Source: Comamonadaceae bacterium UBA2121 (GTDB taxonomy: Bacteria > Pseudomonadota > Gammaproteobacteria > Burkholderiales > Burkholderiaceae_C). Taken from it: a stretch of 64,000 nucleotides of DNA. The stretch spans positions 284,823 to 348,822 of the forward strand of contig DCYB01000002.1 of assembly GCA_002331385.1 (NCBI GenBank), read 5' to 3'. Positions 56,230-64,000 of this stretch are shown here, piece by piece. The notes beneath the pieces were generated by a model. It made no database searches, was not told where the DNA came from, and saw nothing but the letters and a program-made list of their open reading frames with translations. The translations under genes were made by a program, and so were the position numbers. Positions within the stretch are counted from its first letter, which is position 1. Each line of letters begins with the position of its first letter.

Positions 56230-56856
56230 TCAGCGCGGGCCCTGTTCTTCGGCGATGAGCTGCCGGTAGCGCTGCACCATGGCTTCCTGCGCTTCGGGAG
56301 AATCGAGCGCACCGATCTGGTCGTGGATCATCTGGTTGAGCGATGGCAGCACCGCCCGCTCCACCTGTGCATCCGCCTGCCAGAGCCGCGAACGCATCAC
56401 CGCCTTGGCGCAATGCAGATAGGCTTCGCGCACGTCGATCTCGATGACCAGCTTCGGGCGTTGGCGTTCGCCCTCGAAAGGCGCGATGAACTCGTCCTCA
56501 TCGCGCAGCCGCGCCACGCCATTCACGCGCAGGCTTTCATCCACCCCAGGCACGACGAACAGCAACGCCACGCGCGGATCGGTCAACAGGTTTTCCAGCG
56601 AGTCCAGCCGGTTGTTGCCGCCCGCGTCGGGCAGCAGCAGGCGGTGCGCATCCAGCACCTTCACAAATCCTGGCGGGCCACCGCGCGGCGATGCATCCAG
56701 CATCGCGCCCTGCGCGCCCGCCGTCGCCAGCACGCACAACGGCGAGAGCGCAATGAGCTTTTGGCAGTGCGCATCCAGATGGTCGAGCTGCTTGCGCACC
56801 GCCCGATCAGCGGGTTGCGCATACCGCGCACGCAATTGTTCGAGGGAGGTGATCAC
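56230..56856 (-). CDS. Pyridoxamine 5'-phosphate oxidase-family FMN protein
   Basis: A 208-residue flavin-binding split-barrel protein of the MSMEG_1061-like group. LIALSPLCVLATAGAQG and SPRGGPPGFVKVLDAHRLLLPDAGGNNRLDSLENLL (start region about residue 56) show the usual FMN-binding segments, and RVNGVARLRDEDEF follows. It is an uncharacterised oxidoreductase. It is five bases after the hypothetical gene upstream and 34 bases before the SDR, so the three are co-transcribed. Confidence 0.88.
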   Translation of the reverse strand: MITSLEQLRARYAQPADRAVRKQLDHLDAHCQKLIALSPLCVLATAGAQGAMLDASPRGGPPGFVKVLDAHRLLLPDAGGNNRLDSLENLLTDPRVALLFVVPGVDESLRVNGVARLRDEDEFIAPFEGERQRPKLVIEIDVREAYLHCAKAVMRSRLWQADAQVERAVLPSLNQMIHDQIGALDSPEAQEAMVQRYRQLIAEEQGPR

Positions 56857-56861
56857 GCCGT

Positions 56862-57980
56862 TCAGTCCTCGTCCTGATCACGTGGTTGGACCGCGTTGTA
56901 GATGCCGAGGTATTCCTGCCACGAGGGATCGAACATGGTGGAGACTTCCTCGGACTGCTGCGGCGCGAATTGCTCGCCCATCTGCTGCGCCAGATGCGTG
57001 GCCGCCTGCGCGTCCTCGACATAGAACGCGGCGATGCGGGCGCTCATGTCCTCCACGCGCGTGTAGACCAGAATGCCGCTGTGGTGCTGCTCCATGCGCG
57101 ATTGCAATGCGTCGCAGGCATCGCGCGCATTGTCCAGCTCTTCCTGGCTTTCAAAGCCGAGCCGCCATTCCATGTAATACGGCATGTCCGCCCGCGTCGC
57201 CACCGCGTTGGCGGACAGCCGGAAGGTGAGCAGATCTGGCGGAGCATCGTCCGCCGCATCCTGCCTGCGCACTTCAAAAGACGCCCATTGGTCGTCGTCC
57301 CCGCCATCGGAGGGAAAACGGTTGCTGCGCCCCAAGCCATCACGCACGAACTCATCGAAGATGGCCGGAAACACCGACAGTGGCTCGGCGCCATCCACGT
57401 CCTCCGAGAACGCATCGACGAACTCGACCGGCCCCACGCGCACAGCAAAATCCCACTCGCCCAGCACGTGATCGAGCATGATGAACGCCATGTGGCGTGC
57501 ATGCTCCATCATCTCTTGGGGAATGATTTTCTCGAACGACATCTCCAGTCCCACCACGCCGCCCGCGTCGTAGTGCGCCACGAGCACGTCGGAGCACGAC
57601 AGGCTGAAGTTGTCCATGTTCATCGAGAAATCGCTGCCCTGCGCGCGGCTGCGGAACGCCTGCACCGTGTGACCCGGCAATGGCGGTGCCTGCCGGACCA
57701 GCGCCTGCGCGTTCTCGAACTGGTCGAGATTGCCGTGCGATGTGATCACGATGCGTGCCACTTGGCTGCCCGGGTCCTTCTCCAGCTCTACAGCCAGTTC
57801 AGGCGCGTGGCGCGACAGGATGACATTGCCATGCTCGACAAACTCATGCTGCGACATGGCCGCAAGAGTGGGTAACTGCGCGGCGAACTCGCGCCAGAAG
57901 TCGGCGATCTGCGGACCGCCCAGCAGCGTGGCTTCCTCCGCCTCTTCGTCGTTGGGGCCGATCAGGATGTCTTCACTCAT
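56862..57980 (-). CDS. Hypothetical protein, acidic, 372 aa
   Basis: I do not recognise this family. It is a soluble acidic protein beginning MSEDILIGPNDEEAEEATLL, with no membrane segment or signal peptide. The C-terminal third (YYMEWRLGFESQEELDNARDA; ILVYTRVEDMSARIAAFYVED) has alternating hydrophobic strands reminiscent of a ferredoxin-like fold such as in DUF695/RraB-type proteins, which is a weak impression. GGAGGCG precedes the ATG at 57980. It sits between thiolase and PPOX genes in the minus operon. Confidence 0.8.
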   Translation of the reverse strand: MSEDILIGPNDEEAEEATLLGGPQIADFWREFAAQLPTLAAMSQHEFVEHGNVILSRHAPELAVELEKDPGSQVARIVITSHGNLDQFENAQALVRQAPPLPGHTVQAFRSRAQGSDFSMNMDNFSLSCSDVLVAHYDAGGVVGLEMSFEKIIPQEMMEHARHMAFIMLDHVLGEWDFAVRVGPVEFVDAFSEDVDGAEPLSVFPAIFDEFVRDGLGRSNRFPSDGGDDDQWASFEVRRQDAADDAPPDLLTFRLSANAVATRADMPYYMEWRLGFESQEELDNARDACDALQSRMEQHHSGILVYTRVEDMSARIAAFYVEDAQAATHLAQQMGEQFAPQQSEEVSTMFDPSWQEYLGIYNAVQPRDQDED

Positions 57981-58070
57981 GGCTACGCCTCCATTGGTGC
58001 ACCGCAATCACAAATTGCGCGGCGGCCGTTGCGAAGGGCTCGCCGCGCCAACGTAGCCCTGATCTTATGC

Positions 58071-59264
58071 TCAGATCAATTCAATGGCCATCGCCGTACC
58101 TTCGCCGCCGCCGATGCACAGCGTGGCGAGGCCCTTCTTCTTGCCGCGCGCCTTCAGTGCGTGGATCAGCGTGACGAGGATACGTGCACCACTCGCGCCG
58201 ATCGGGTGACCCAGAGCGCACGCGCCGCCGTTCACGTTGACCTTGTCGTGCGGCACATTCAGCTCCTTCATCAGCGCCATCGGCACCACGGCGAACGCCT
58301 CGTTCACCTCCCACAGATCAACGTCTTCCACCTTCCAGCCGGCTTTCTTCAGCGCCTTCTCGGTCGCGCCGACGGGAGCCGTGGTGAACCATTCCGGGGC
58401 CTGGGCGTGCGTGCCATGCGCAACGATGCGGGCCAGCGGCTTGCACCCCAGCGCCTTGGCGGTCGACTCGCGCATCAGCACCATGGCGGCAGCGCCGTCG
58501 TTGATGCTGGAAGACGACGCTGCAGTGATCGTGCCGTCCTTCTTGAACGCGGGCTTCAGGCTGGAGATCTTGTCGAGCCGCGCCTTGGCCGGGCCTTCGT
58601 CCACGCTCACCGTCACGTCGCCCTTGCGCGTCTTCACGGTCACCGGCGTGATCTCGTCCTTGAAGCCGCCGCTCTCTGCCGCTGCCTGCGCACGCTGGAC
58701 GCTGGCGATGGCGTAGGCGTCTTGCGCCTCGCGCGTGAAGTCGTACTTGGCCGCGCAGTCCTCACCGAACGTGCCCATGGAACGGCCCGGCTCGTAGGCG
58801 TCTTCCAGACCGTCGAGCATCATGTGGTCGAAAATCTTGTCGTGGCCCATGCGATAGCCGCCGCGGCCCTTCTTGAGCAGGTAGGGCGCGTTGGTCATGC
58901 TTTCCATGCCGCCCGCAATCATCACGTCGCGGCTACCGGCGATGAGCTGGTCGTGCGCGAGGATCGTGGCTTCCATGCCCGCGCCGCACATCTTGGACAG
59001 CGTGACGGCACCGGTGCTCTGCGGAAGGCCGCCCTTGAACCCGGCTTGACGCGCCGGGGCCTGGCCTTGTCCCGCCATCAGGCAATTGCCGAACAGCACC
59101 TCTTCCACCTGCTCGGGCTGGATGCCTGCGCGCTCGACTGCGGCCTTGATGGCAGCGCCGCCGAGATCGTTGGCGGACAGCTCGGAAAAGTCGCCCTGGA
59201 ATGCGCCCATCGGCGTGCGCGCTGCGCTGACAATGACGACGGGGTCGCTGTGTTGCTGGCTCAT
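58071..59264 (-). CDS. Acetyl-CoA acetyltransferase (thiolase)
   Basis: A 397-residue thiolase. Catalytic residues appear in LSKMCGAGMEATI (nucleophilic Cys about 92), NGGACALGHPIGASGARI (His) and TLCIGGGEG (second Cys). The sequence resembles biosynthetic/ketolytic acetoacetyl-CoA thiolases. In the liu context it can split acetoacetyl-CoA made from the acetoacetate released by HMG-CoA lyase. AAGGAGAACCAC precedes the start. It follows aceK by 54 bases. Confidence 0.95.
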   Translation of the reverse strand: MSQQHSDPVVIVSAARTPMGAFQGDFSELSANDLGGAAIKAAVERAGIQPEQVEEVLFGNCLMAGQGQAPARQAGFKGGLPQSTGAVTLSKMCGAGMEATILAHDQLIAGSRDVMIAGGMESMTNAPYLLKKGRGGYRMGHDKIFDHMMLDGLEDAYEPGRSMGTFGEDCAAKYDFTREAQDAYAIASVQRAQAAAESGGFKDEITPVTVKTRKGDVTVSVDEGPAKARLDKISSLKPAFKKDGTITAASSSSINDGAAAMVLMRESTAKALGCKPLARIVAHGTHAQAPEWFTTAPVGATEKALKKAGWKVEDVDLWEVNEAFAVVPMALMKELNVPHDKVNVNGGACALGHPIGASGARILVTLIHALKARGKKKGLATLCIGGGEGTAMAIELI

Positions 59265-59318
59265 GTGGTTCTCCTTGAAGTGATGGTGTGTTGCGATCGA
59301 AAAATGGGGCGGGGCGCG

Positions 59319-61148
59319 CTAGGGCGCCGCGGGCTGCTCGCGCTCGGGCGCATTGCGCTCATGCAGGTTGCGTTCGCTCTCGTAGGGAAACACGTCGAGC
59401 AACTGGCCTGCCTGAATGCGCTCCTTGTGCGATTGCCAGAATTGAGCGTCCAGCAGATCGGCGTGGTGGCGCATGAACACGGCGCGCACGGCGTCGTTGC
59501 CGAGTAAAAAGGGGCCGAAGGTTTCCGGAAACACATCGCGCGGATGCACGGCATACCAGACCTCGCCCGACATTTCTTCTTCTTCATTGCGCGGTGCGGG
59601 CACGCGGCGGAAGTTGCAGTCGGTGAGGTATTCGATTTCGTCGTAGTCGTAGAACACGACCTTGCCATTGCGCGTGATGCCGAAGTTCTTCCACAGCATG
59701 TCGCCGGGGAAGATGTTCGCCGCCACCAGATCCTTGATGGCGTTGCCATACTCCACCACCGCGCGCGACATGCTGCGATGCGCCTCGGGATCGTCCAGGC
59801 CGCGATCAAAGCATTCCTGCAGGTGAATGTTGAGCGGCACCAGCCGGCGCTCGATGTAGAGGTGGCTGATGATGACTTCCTGATTGCCGTCGCCATCGCG
59901 GTCACTGATTTCCAGTTGGCTGGGGGCGAACTTCTGGATCTCTTCGATCAGTTCGTCCGAAAAGCGGTCGCGCGGAAACGCCACCAGGCTGTACTCCAGC
60001 GTATCGGCCATGCGCCCCACGCGGTCGTGCTGTTTGACCAGCAGGTACTTGCCCTTCACCTGCTCGCGCGTGGTCTCCTTGGGCGGCGGAAAGTAATCCT
60101 TGATGAGCTTGAACACATAGGGAAAGCTCGGCAGGTCGAACACCAGCATCACCATGCCCTTGATGCCCGGCGCTATGCGGAATTTGTCGCTGGAGTAGCG
60201 CAGATGGTGCAGGAAGTCGCGATAAAACAGCGTCTTGCCCTGCTTGCCCAAACCGAGCGCGGTATACAAATCGGAACGCGGCTTGCGCGGCATGAGCGTG
60301 CGCAGAAAGTGCACGTAGGCGCTCGGCACTTCCATGTCCACCATGAAATACGCGCGCGCAAAGCTGAACAGGCCGTGCATGTCATCTTCACCAAACAGCG
60401 CGGCATGCAACAGCAGCTTGCCTTCGCTGTTGTGCAGGATGGGCACGGAGAACGCCAATTCGGTGTAGCCCGTGATGATCTTGCCCACCAGATACGCGCC
60501 CTTGTTGCGGTAGAAAAGGTTGGACAGCACCTGGATCTGGAAATTCGCCCGCAGCATCAGGCCTTCCAGGCGCGTGCCGATGCGCTCGGCCAGCAGGCCG
60601 ATGTCGCGCTCCAGATCGTCGTAAGGGCATTGCAGGTTGATCTGCTCGAACAGCAAACGCAGCGCATCCGGCAACTGGTGCAGCGTTTGCGGGTAATAGG
60701 CGCGGTAGGTGGGCAACGCGCCGGGCGCGCGGCTTTCCAGATATTCCGTGCTCACGGCGGGACGCACGAAAATGAAATCGTTCTGGAAGTGGGTGCGATG
60801 CAGGATCTTGGTCGTGACCGAATTGAAGAACGTCTCGGCCAGTTCAGGCTGCAGGTGCTCCACCATCAAACCGATGTAGTGCAGCTTCACCTGCTGCCAC
60901 ACGCTCATCGGTTGCGCGCCCGCTGCGAACTCCTTGTCCAGACGCTTGACGCACTCCTTGACGCGCAGGTCGTAGAACTCGATGCGCTCACGCTGCGCGC
61001 GCTGCTGACCGTGCCAATCACGGGTTTCAAACCGGTGTTTGGCACGTGCGGACTCGGCTCGGAACAGTTTGTAGTGCCGGTTGAAGCCATCCATCATCGC
61101 CTTGGCGATGTCGTAGGCCTGCGGGGCATCCAGACGTTGCGGGAACAT
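59319..61148 (-). CDS. aceK: Isocitrate dehydrogenase kinase/phosphatase
   Basis: A 609-residue bifunctional enzyme that phosphorylates isocitrate dehydrogenase to divert carbon into the glyoxylate shunt and reverses this. APGIKGMVMLVFDLPSFPYVFKLIKD is the ATP-binding region (start about residue 318), followed by KGKYLLVKQHDRVGRMADTLEYS and the kinase-like catalytic stretch KNFGITRNGKVVFYDYDEIEYLTDCNFR. Length matches E. coli (578) with a slightly longer C-terminus. The start at 61148 (MFPQRLDAPQAYDIAKAMMDG) is taken as the first good ATG. It is not next to aceA or aceB here but inside the liu cluster. Confidence 0.96.
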   Translation of the reverse strand: MFPQRLDAPQAYDIAKAMMDGFNRHYKLFRAESARAKHRFETRDWHGQQRAQRERIEFYDLRVKECVKRLDKEFAAGAQPMSVWQQVKLHYIGLMVEHLQPELAETFFNSVTTKILHRTHFQNDFIFVRPAVSTEYLESRAPGALPTYRAYYPQTLHQLPDALRLLFEQINLQCPYDDLERDIGLLAERIGTRLEGLMLRANFQIQVLSNLFYRNKGAYLVGKIITGYTELAFSVPILHNSEGKLLLHAALFGEDDMHGLFSFARAYFMVDMEVPSAYVHFLRTLMPRKPRSDLYTALGLGKQGKTLFYRDFLHHLRYSSDKFRIAPGIKGMVMLVFDLPSFPYVFKLIKDYFPPPKETTREQVKGKYLLVKQHDRVGRMADTLEYSLVAFPRDRFSDELIEEIQKFAPSQLEISDRDGDGNQEVIISHLYIERRLVPLNIHLQECFDRGLDDPEAHRSMSRAVVEYGNAIKDLVAANIFPGDMLWKNFGITRNGKVVFYDYDEIEYLTDCNFRRVPAPRNEEEEMSGEVWYAVHPRDVFPETFGPFLLGNDAVRAVFMRHHADLLDAQFWQSHKERIQAGQLLDVFPYESERNLHERNAPEREQPAAP

Positions 61149-61239
61149 GGGTGGGTGCCTTTTGCCTTCTACCTTTTGCGTGAGAGGTTGATGCGTCGGC
61201 CGTCCGATGGCCCAGCGCAGGGGGTGGGTGCGGCGGCTG

Positions 61240-61902
61240 CTAGCCGCGCTGGCGCTTGGCCACCTGGACCACGGCGTTTTCGTAGACTTCTTCCAGTCCA
61301 CCCACGCCCGGCACCGTCATGTGCAAGTTGGTGATCAGGCCGTTCTTGAGGCTGTAGCACCAGCCATGCAGCGTGATCTTCTGGCCGCGCGCCCAAGCAT
61401 CCTGCATCACCGTGGATTGCGCCACGTTCACCACCTGCTGGATCGCATTCAGCTCGCACAGCGCATCATGGCGCCACTGCGGCGACAGTGCCTCGAGCAA
61501 TTCGAGGTGTTTGTCGGCCACATCGCGCACATGGCGCGTCCAGTTGTCCACCAGACCCAGACGCAATCCCTGCAGCGCGGCCAGTACGCCGCCGCAGCCG
61601 TAATGACCGACCACCATCAGGTGTTCCACCTTGAGATGATCAACCGCATACTGGATCGTGGACAGGCAGTTCAGATCACTCGGCACCACCACGTTCGCGA
61701 CGTTGCGGTGCACGAAGACCTCGCCCGGCTCCAGTCCCGAAATCTGGTTCGCAGGAACTCGGCTGTCGGAACAGCCGATCCACATATAGCGGGGTTTTTG
61801 CTGCGCCATCAGCCCGGTGAAAAAACCGGGCCGGTCACGCTCCATCTGCTCTGCCCATTCCCTGTTATGGACAAACAGCTGTTCGATGGAGGTTGTGCTC
61901 AT
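61240..61902 (-). CDS. can: Beta-class carbonic anhydrase
   Basis: A 220-residue zinc enzyme interconverting CO2 and bicarbonate. IGCSDSRVPANQISGLEPGE gives the first Cys and the Asp/Arg pair (about residues 44-48) and VVGHYGCGGVLAA gives His and the second Cys (about 99-102), the complete beta-class zinc site. It lies between ivd and aceK; supplying bicarbonate to the biotin carboxylase of the same pathway is a sensible but unproved link. The ivd gene is 70 bases upstream. Confidence 0.95.
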   Translation of the reverse strand: MSTTSIEQLFVHNREWAEQMERDRPGFFTGLMAQQKPRYMWIGCSDSRVPANQISGLEPGEVFVHRNVANVVVPSDLNCLSTIQYAVDHLKVEHLMVVGHYGCGGVLAALQGLRLGLVDNWTRHVRDVADKHLELLEALSPQWRHDALCELNAIQQVVNVAQSTVMQDAWARGQKITLHGWCYSLKNGLITNLHMTVPGVGGLEEVYENAVVQVAKRQRG

Positions 61903-61972
61903 AAGGCAATCCTTTGTTTGCTTGACTGTGAAAAATTTTCAGGGCGCAGCAAGACGTCGGCGCGGCAAATCG

Positions 61973-63160
61973 TCAGCAGGTTTCAGCAAACAGTTCGCGG
62001 CCGATCAGCATACGGCGGATTTCGCTCGTACCTGCGCCAATTTCGTAGAGTTTCGCATCTCTCCACAGGCGGCCCAGCGGGTACTCGTTGATATACCCAT
62101 TGCCGCCATAGATTTGCACGCCTTCACCGGCCATCCACGTGGCCTTCTCTGCGCACCACAGAATCACGCTCGCGCAATCCTTGCGCACCTGGCGCACATG
62201 CTCACTGCCGAGCATGTCCAGATTCTTGGCCACCGTGTAGGCAAACGAGCGCCCGCACTGCAGCACGGTATACATGTCCGCGACCTTGCCTTGAATGAGC
62301 TGGAACTCACCAATGCTCTGACCGAATTGCTTGCGATCGTGAATGTAGGGCACGACGTTGTCCATGACGGACTGCATGATGCCCAGCGGGCCGCCGGTTA
62401 ACACAGCGCGCTCGTAATCGAGGCCGCTCATGAGCACCTTCGCGCCGCCGTTCACCTGCCCGAGCACGTTCTCCGCCGGCACTTCCACATTCTCGAACAC
62501 CAGCTCGCCCGTATGGCTGCCGCGCATGCCCAGCTTGTCGAGCTTCTGCGCAATCGAGAAACCCTTCATGCCCTTTTCGATCAGGAACGCCGTCACGCCG
62601 CGCGCGCCCAGCTCGGGCTCGGACTTCGCATACACCACCAGCGTGTCCGCATCCGGACCGTTGGTGATCCACATCTTGGTGCCGTTGAGCAGGTAGTAAC
62701 CGCCCTTGTCCTCGGCCTTCAGCTTCATGCTGATCACGTCCGAGCCTGCGCCCGGCTCGCTCATGGCCAACGCGCCAACGTGTTCGCCGCTGATCAGCTT
62801 GGGCAGGTACTTCTGCCGTTGCGCTTCGTTGCCGTTGCGGTTGATTTGGTTCACGCACAGATTGGAGTGCGCGCCATAAGACAGGCCGATGGACGCGCTG
62901 GCACGGGAGATTTCTTCCATCGCCACCATGTGCGCCAGATAGCCCATGTTGGCGCCGCCGTATTGTTCCGGGACGGTGATACCGAGCACGCCCAGCTCGC
63001 CAAATTTCTGCCACAGATCCATCGGAAACTGATCCGTACGATCCACTTCCGCCGCGCGCGGAGCGATTTCGGATTGGGCAAACTCGCGCACCGCATCGCG
63101 CAGCGCATCAATGTCTTCGCCGAGTTGGAAATTCAAACCGGGCAGATTGGCAAGGCTCAT
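61973..63160 (-). CDS. ivd: Isovaleryl-CoA dehydrogenase
   Basis: A 395-residue FAD enzyme, first step of isovaleryl-CoA degradation (LiuA). MSLANLPGLNFQLGEDIDALRD, the FAD-binding MSEPGAGSDVISMKLKA, and DYERAVLTGGPLGIMQSV, whose glutamate sits at the position of the IVD-specific catalytic base (Glu254 in man), identify it. The C-terminus YEIGAGTSEIRRMLIGRELF is also typical. It makes 3-methylcrotonyl-CoA for the carboxylase encoded 20 kb away. GGAGACTTCC precedes the start. A LiuR-type palindrome lies upstream at 63256-63277. Confidence 0.96.
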   Translation of the reverse strand: MSLANLPGLNFQLGEDIDALRDAVREFAQSEIAPRAAEVDRTDQFPMDLWQKFGELGVLGITVPEQYGGANMGYLAHMVAMEEISRASASIGLSYGAHSNLCVNQINRNGNEAQRQKYLPKLISGEHVGALAMSEPGAGSDVISMKLKAEDKGGYYLLNGTKMWITNGPDADTLVVYAKSEPELGARGVTAFLIEKGMKGFSIAQKLDKLGMRGSHTGELVFENVEVPAENVLGQVNGGAKVLMSGLDYERAVLTGGPLGIMQSVMDNVVPYIHDRKQFGQSIGEFQLIQGKVADMYTVLQCGRSFAYTVAKNLDMLGSEHVRQVRKDCASVILWCAEKATWMAGEGVQIYGGNGYINEYPLGRLWRDAKLYEIGAGTSEIRRMLIGRELFAETC

Positions 63161-63255
63161 GGAAGTCTCCGACAGTTATTCAAACAACACACACAAAGTA
63201 CCTGAATCGCAGATCGCTGCAGGTTCACAGGCGCACATTCTAGGCAGTGTTGAGA

Positions 63256-63277
63256 TTTACGTTTACGTAAACGTCAA
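63256..63277. promoter_or_regulatory. LiuR-type operator upstream of ivd
   Basis: ACGTTTACGTAAACGT (63259-63274) is a perfect 16-bp palindrome; extended by three bases on either side the dyad keeps two of three further pairs. A TAGAAT element, possible -10 box for ivd, is at 63237-63242 on the minus strand. MerR-family LiuR proteins bind TTTACG/ACGTAA-type palindromes, as known for the leucine utilisation regulon. Confidence 0.75.
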
Positions 63278-63280
63278 TTA

Positions 63281-63691
63281 TCACTGATTTTTCAGCGTCC
63301 CTTGCGCCTCCAGGCGCTGCAAATGCATGAGAGATTCGTTTTCGTGCTCGCGGATCTCGTCGAGCTGCGCCTGAAGATCGGTCATCTGCGCTTCCAGCTG
63401 CTTGCGATGCTGGGCCAGAATCTCCATGAACTTGCGCAATTGCGTGCCCGTATCGCGCGGGCTGTCATACATGTCGATGACTTCCTTGGCCTCGGTGAGC
63501 GAAAGACCCAGTCGCTTGGCGCGCAATGTGAGCTTCAGCCGGGTACGGTCACGCGGGCTGTAGACGCGATTGCGTCCGCCCGGCCCTGTACGCTCCGGAC
63601 AAAGAAGACCCATGTCTTCGTAAAAGCGCATGGCGCGAGTCGTAAGGTCGAACTCCTTGGCCAGATCGCTGATGGTGTAAGTGGTAGCCAT
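63281..63691 (-). CDS. liuR: MerR-family regulator, LiuR-type
   Basis: A 136-residue MerR protein. The N-terminal winged helix (TYTISDLAKEFDLTTRAMRFYEDMGLLCPERTG, residues 4-38) is followed by the linker RNRVYSPRDRTRLKLTLRAKRLG and a C-terminal coiled coil without the cysteines of metal sensors. The family member next to ivd is LiuR, which controls leucine/isovalerate degradation genes. It lies upstream of ivd on the same strand with the operator between them, and a second palindrome lies before its own start. Confidence 0.92.
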   Translation of the reverse strand: MATTYTISDLAKEFDLTTRAMRFYEDMGLLCPERTGPGGRNRVYSPRDRTRLKLTLRAKRLGLSLTEAKEVIDMYDSPRDTGTQLRKFMEILAQHRKQLEAQMTDLQAQLDEIREHENESLMHLQRLEAQGTLKNQ

Positions 63692-63746
63692 GGATTGAAT
63701 GCTTGGGCGAAAACCCGGGAGCGTCTCCCGGCTGCGCCATTTTGAT

Positions 63747-63762
63747 TTGACGTTTACGTCAA
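63747..63762. promoter_or_regulatory. LiuR-type operator upstream of liuR
   Basis: TTGACGTTTACGTCAA has seven-base perfect arms around a TT centre and shares the TTTACG core with the ivd site. It is 56 bases upstream of the liuR start, so it should mediate autoregulation. Confidence 0.72.
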
Positions 63763-63959
63763 TACTATCCCAGCCATGACCGCACGAGAAGTCGTGCGTG
63801 TGCCGTGTCTGTTCTTGCGGTGAATTTGGCAGAGCTTGTCACGTCTTGCCACCTCTGCGCCTTGAGACAACGCATAAGTCACCCAGAATATTAGAGATTC
63901 TCTAAACGGCGCGCTCCGTGCGGGAGGGTCGGCCGGAACGATCTGTGAAACCCAAAAGC

Positions 63960-63994
63960 AAAACGCCCCCACAGGCAGAGTTGGAGGGCGTTTT
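63960..63994 (+). terminator. Hairpin at the right edge, probable bidirectional terminator
   Basis: AAAACGCCC (63960-63968) pairs with GGGCGTTTT (63986-63994), with A-rich and T-rich sides. It presumably ends a gene that lies right of the window. Confidence 0.75.
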
Positions 63995-64000
63995 GGGCTG

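Larger units (their letters stand above)
63692..64000. other. Gene-free right end of the window
   Basis: About 310 bases. From the left: the liuR leader, the palindrome at 63747-63762, about 195 bases without a recognised element, and the hairpin at 63960-63994. A weak minus-strand open frame at 63754-63972 crosses the palindrome and the hairpin and is not considered a gene. Confidence 0.5.

Noticed and set aside
63754..63972. 72-residue minus-strand frame at the right edge
   Set aside because: It spans the LiuR-type palindrome and the hairpin at 63960 and has no ribosome site, so it is not counted as a gene.

Overview
The window is a GC-rich stretch of bacterial chromosome, most likely from a betaproteobacterium of the order Burkholderiales and probably Comamonadaceae. 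The evidence is a Neisserial/Comamonas-type trimeric porin, two Bug/TctC-type binding proteins, a double-length UvrA, a pim-like operon and a leucine/isovalerate (liu) locus. No rRNA, tRNA, CRISPR array, transposase or prophage is visible. It reads as ordinary chromosome dominated by acyl-CoA catabolism.

Layout. 1-2 kb: an AraC regulator (cut by the window edge) diverges from an EamA transporter. 1.6-3 kb: a small membrane protein and cysK flank a perfect FNR-type box. 3-5.8 kb: a COG2509-type flavoprotein and a nitronate monooxygenase-like flavoprotein. 5.9-14.2 kb: a minus-strand operon related to the pimelate (pim) operon (FadB-like bifunctional enzyme, thiolase, pimeloyl-CoA dehydrogenase large and small subunits, CoA transferase, TctC binding protein, flavin oxidoreductase), controlled by a divergent LysR gene with a clear palindromic operator. 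15-21 kb: VUT-family transporter, aldo/keto reductase, htpX, DUF3025, NYN/LOTUS protein and pyrC with a long terminator-bearing leader. 21.2-27 kb: a four-cassette UvrA. 27-34 kb: two tandem orphan ABC binding proteins, a small membrane peptide, a porin and an MFS transporter.

33.5-42.1 kb: one half of the leucine degradation route on the minus strand (carboxylase beta and alpha subunits, methylglutaconyl-CoA hydratase, HMG-CoA lyase) with DUF4126, GhrA, YbaK, DUF1289 and a DsbA-fold isomerase. 42-50 kb: a mixed region with an antiporter, alpha/beta hydrolase, acyl-CoA synthetase with divergent AraC regulator, HAD phosphatase, YchJ and DUF421. 50-54.2 kb: a compact plus-strand operon IclR-PepE-DUF1177-AroM-TctC, the least understood unit here. 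54.3-63.7 kb: the other half of the liu locus on the minus strand (MerR/LiuR, isovaleryl-CoA dehydrogenase, carbonic anhydrase, AceK, thiolase, a hypothetical protein, PPOX protein, SDR, acyl-CoA dehydrogenase), with two LiuR-type palindromes.

Functional logic. Isovaleryl-CoA dehydrogenase, the carboxylase, the hydratase and HMG-CoA lyase together convert isovaleryl-CoA to acetyl-CoA plus acetoacetate, and the thiolase can finish ketone-body breakdown. AceK (which inactivates or reactivates isocitrate dehydrogenase) and carbonic anhydrase (CO2/bicarbonate for the carboxylase) fit a metabolism that runs on acetyl-CoA. All functions are inferred from sequence motifs by eye; no database search was run.
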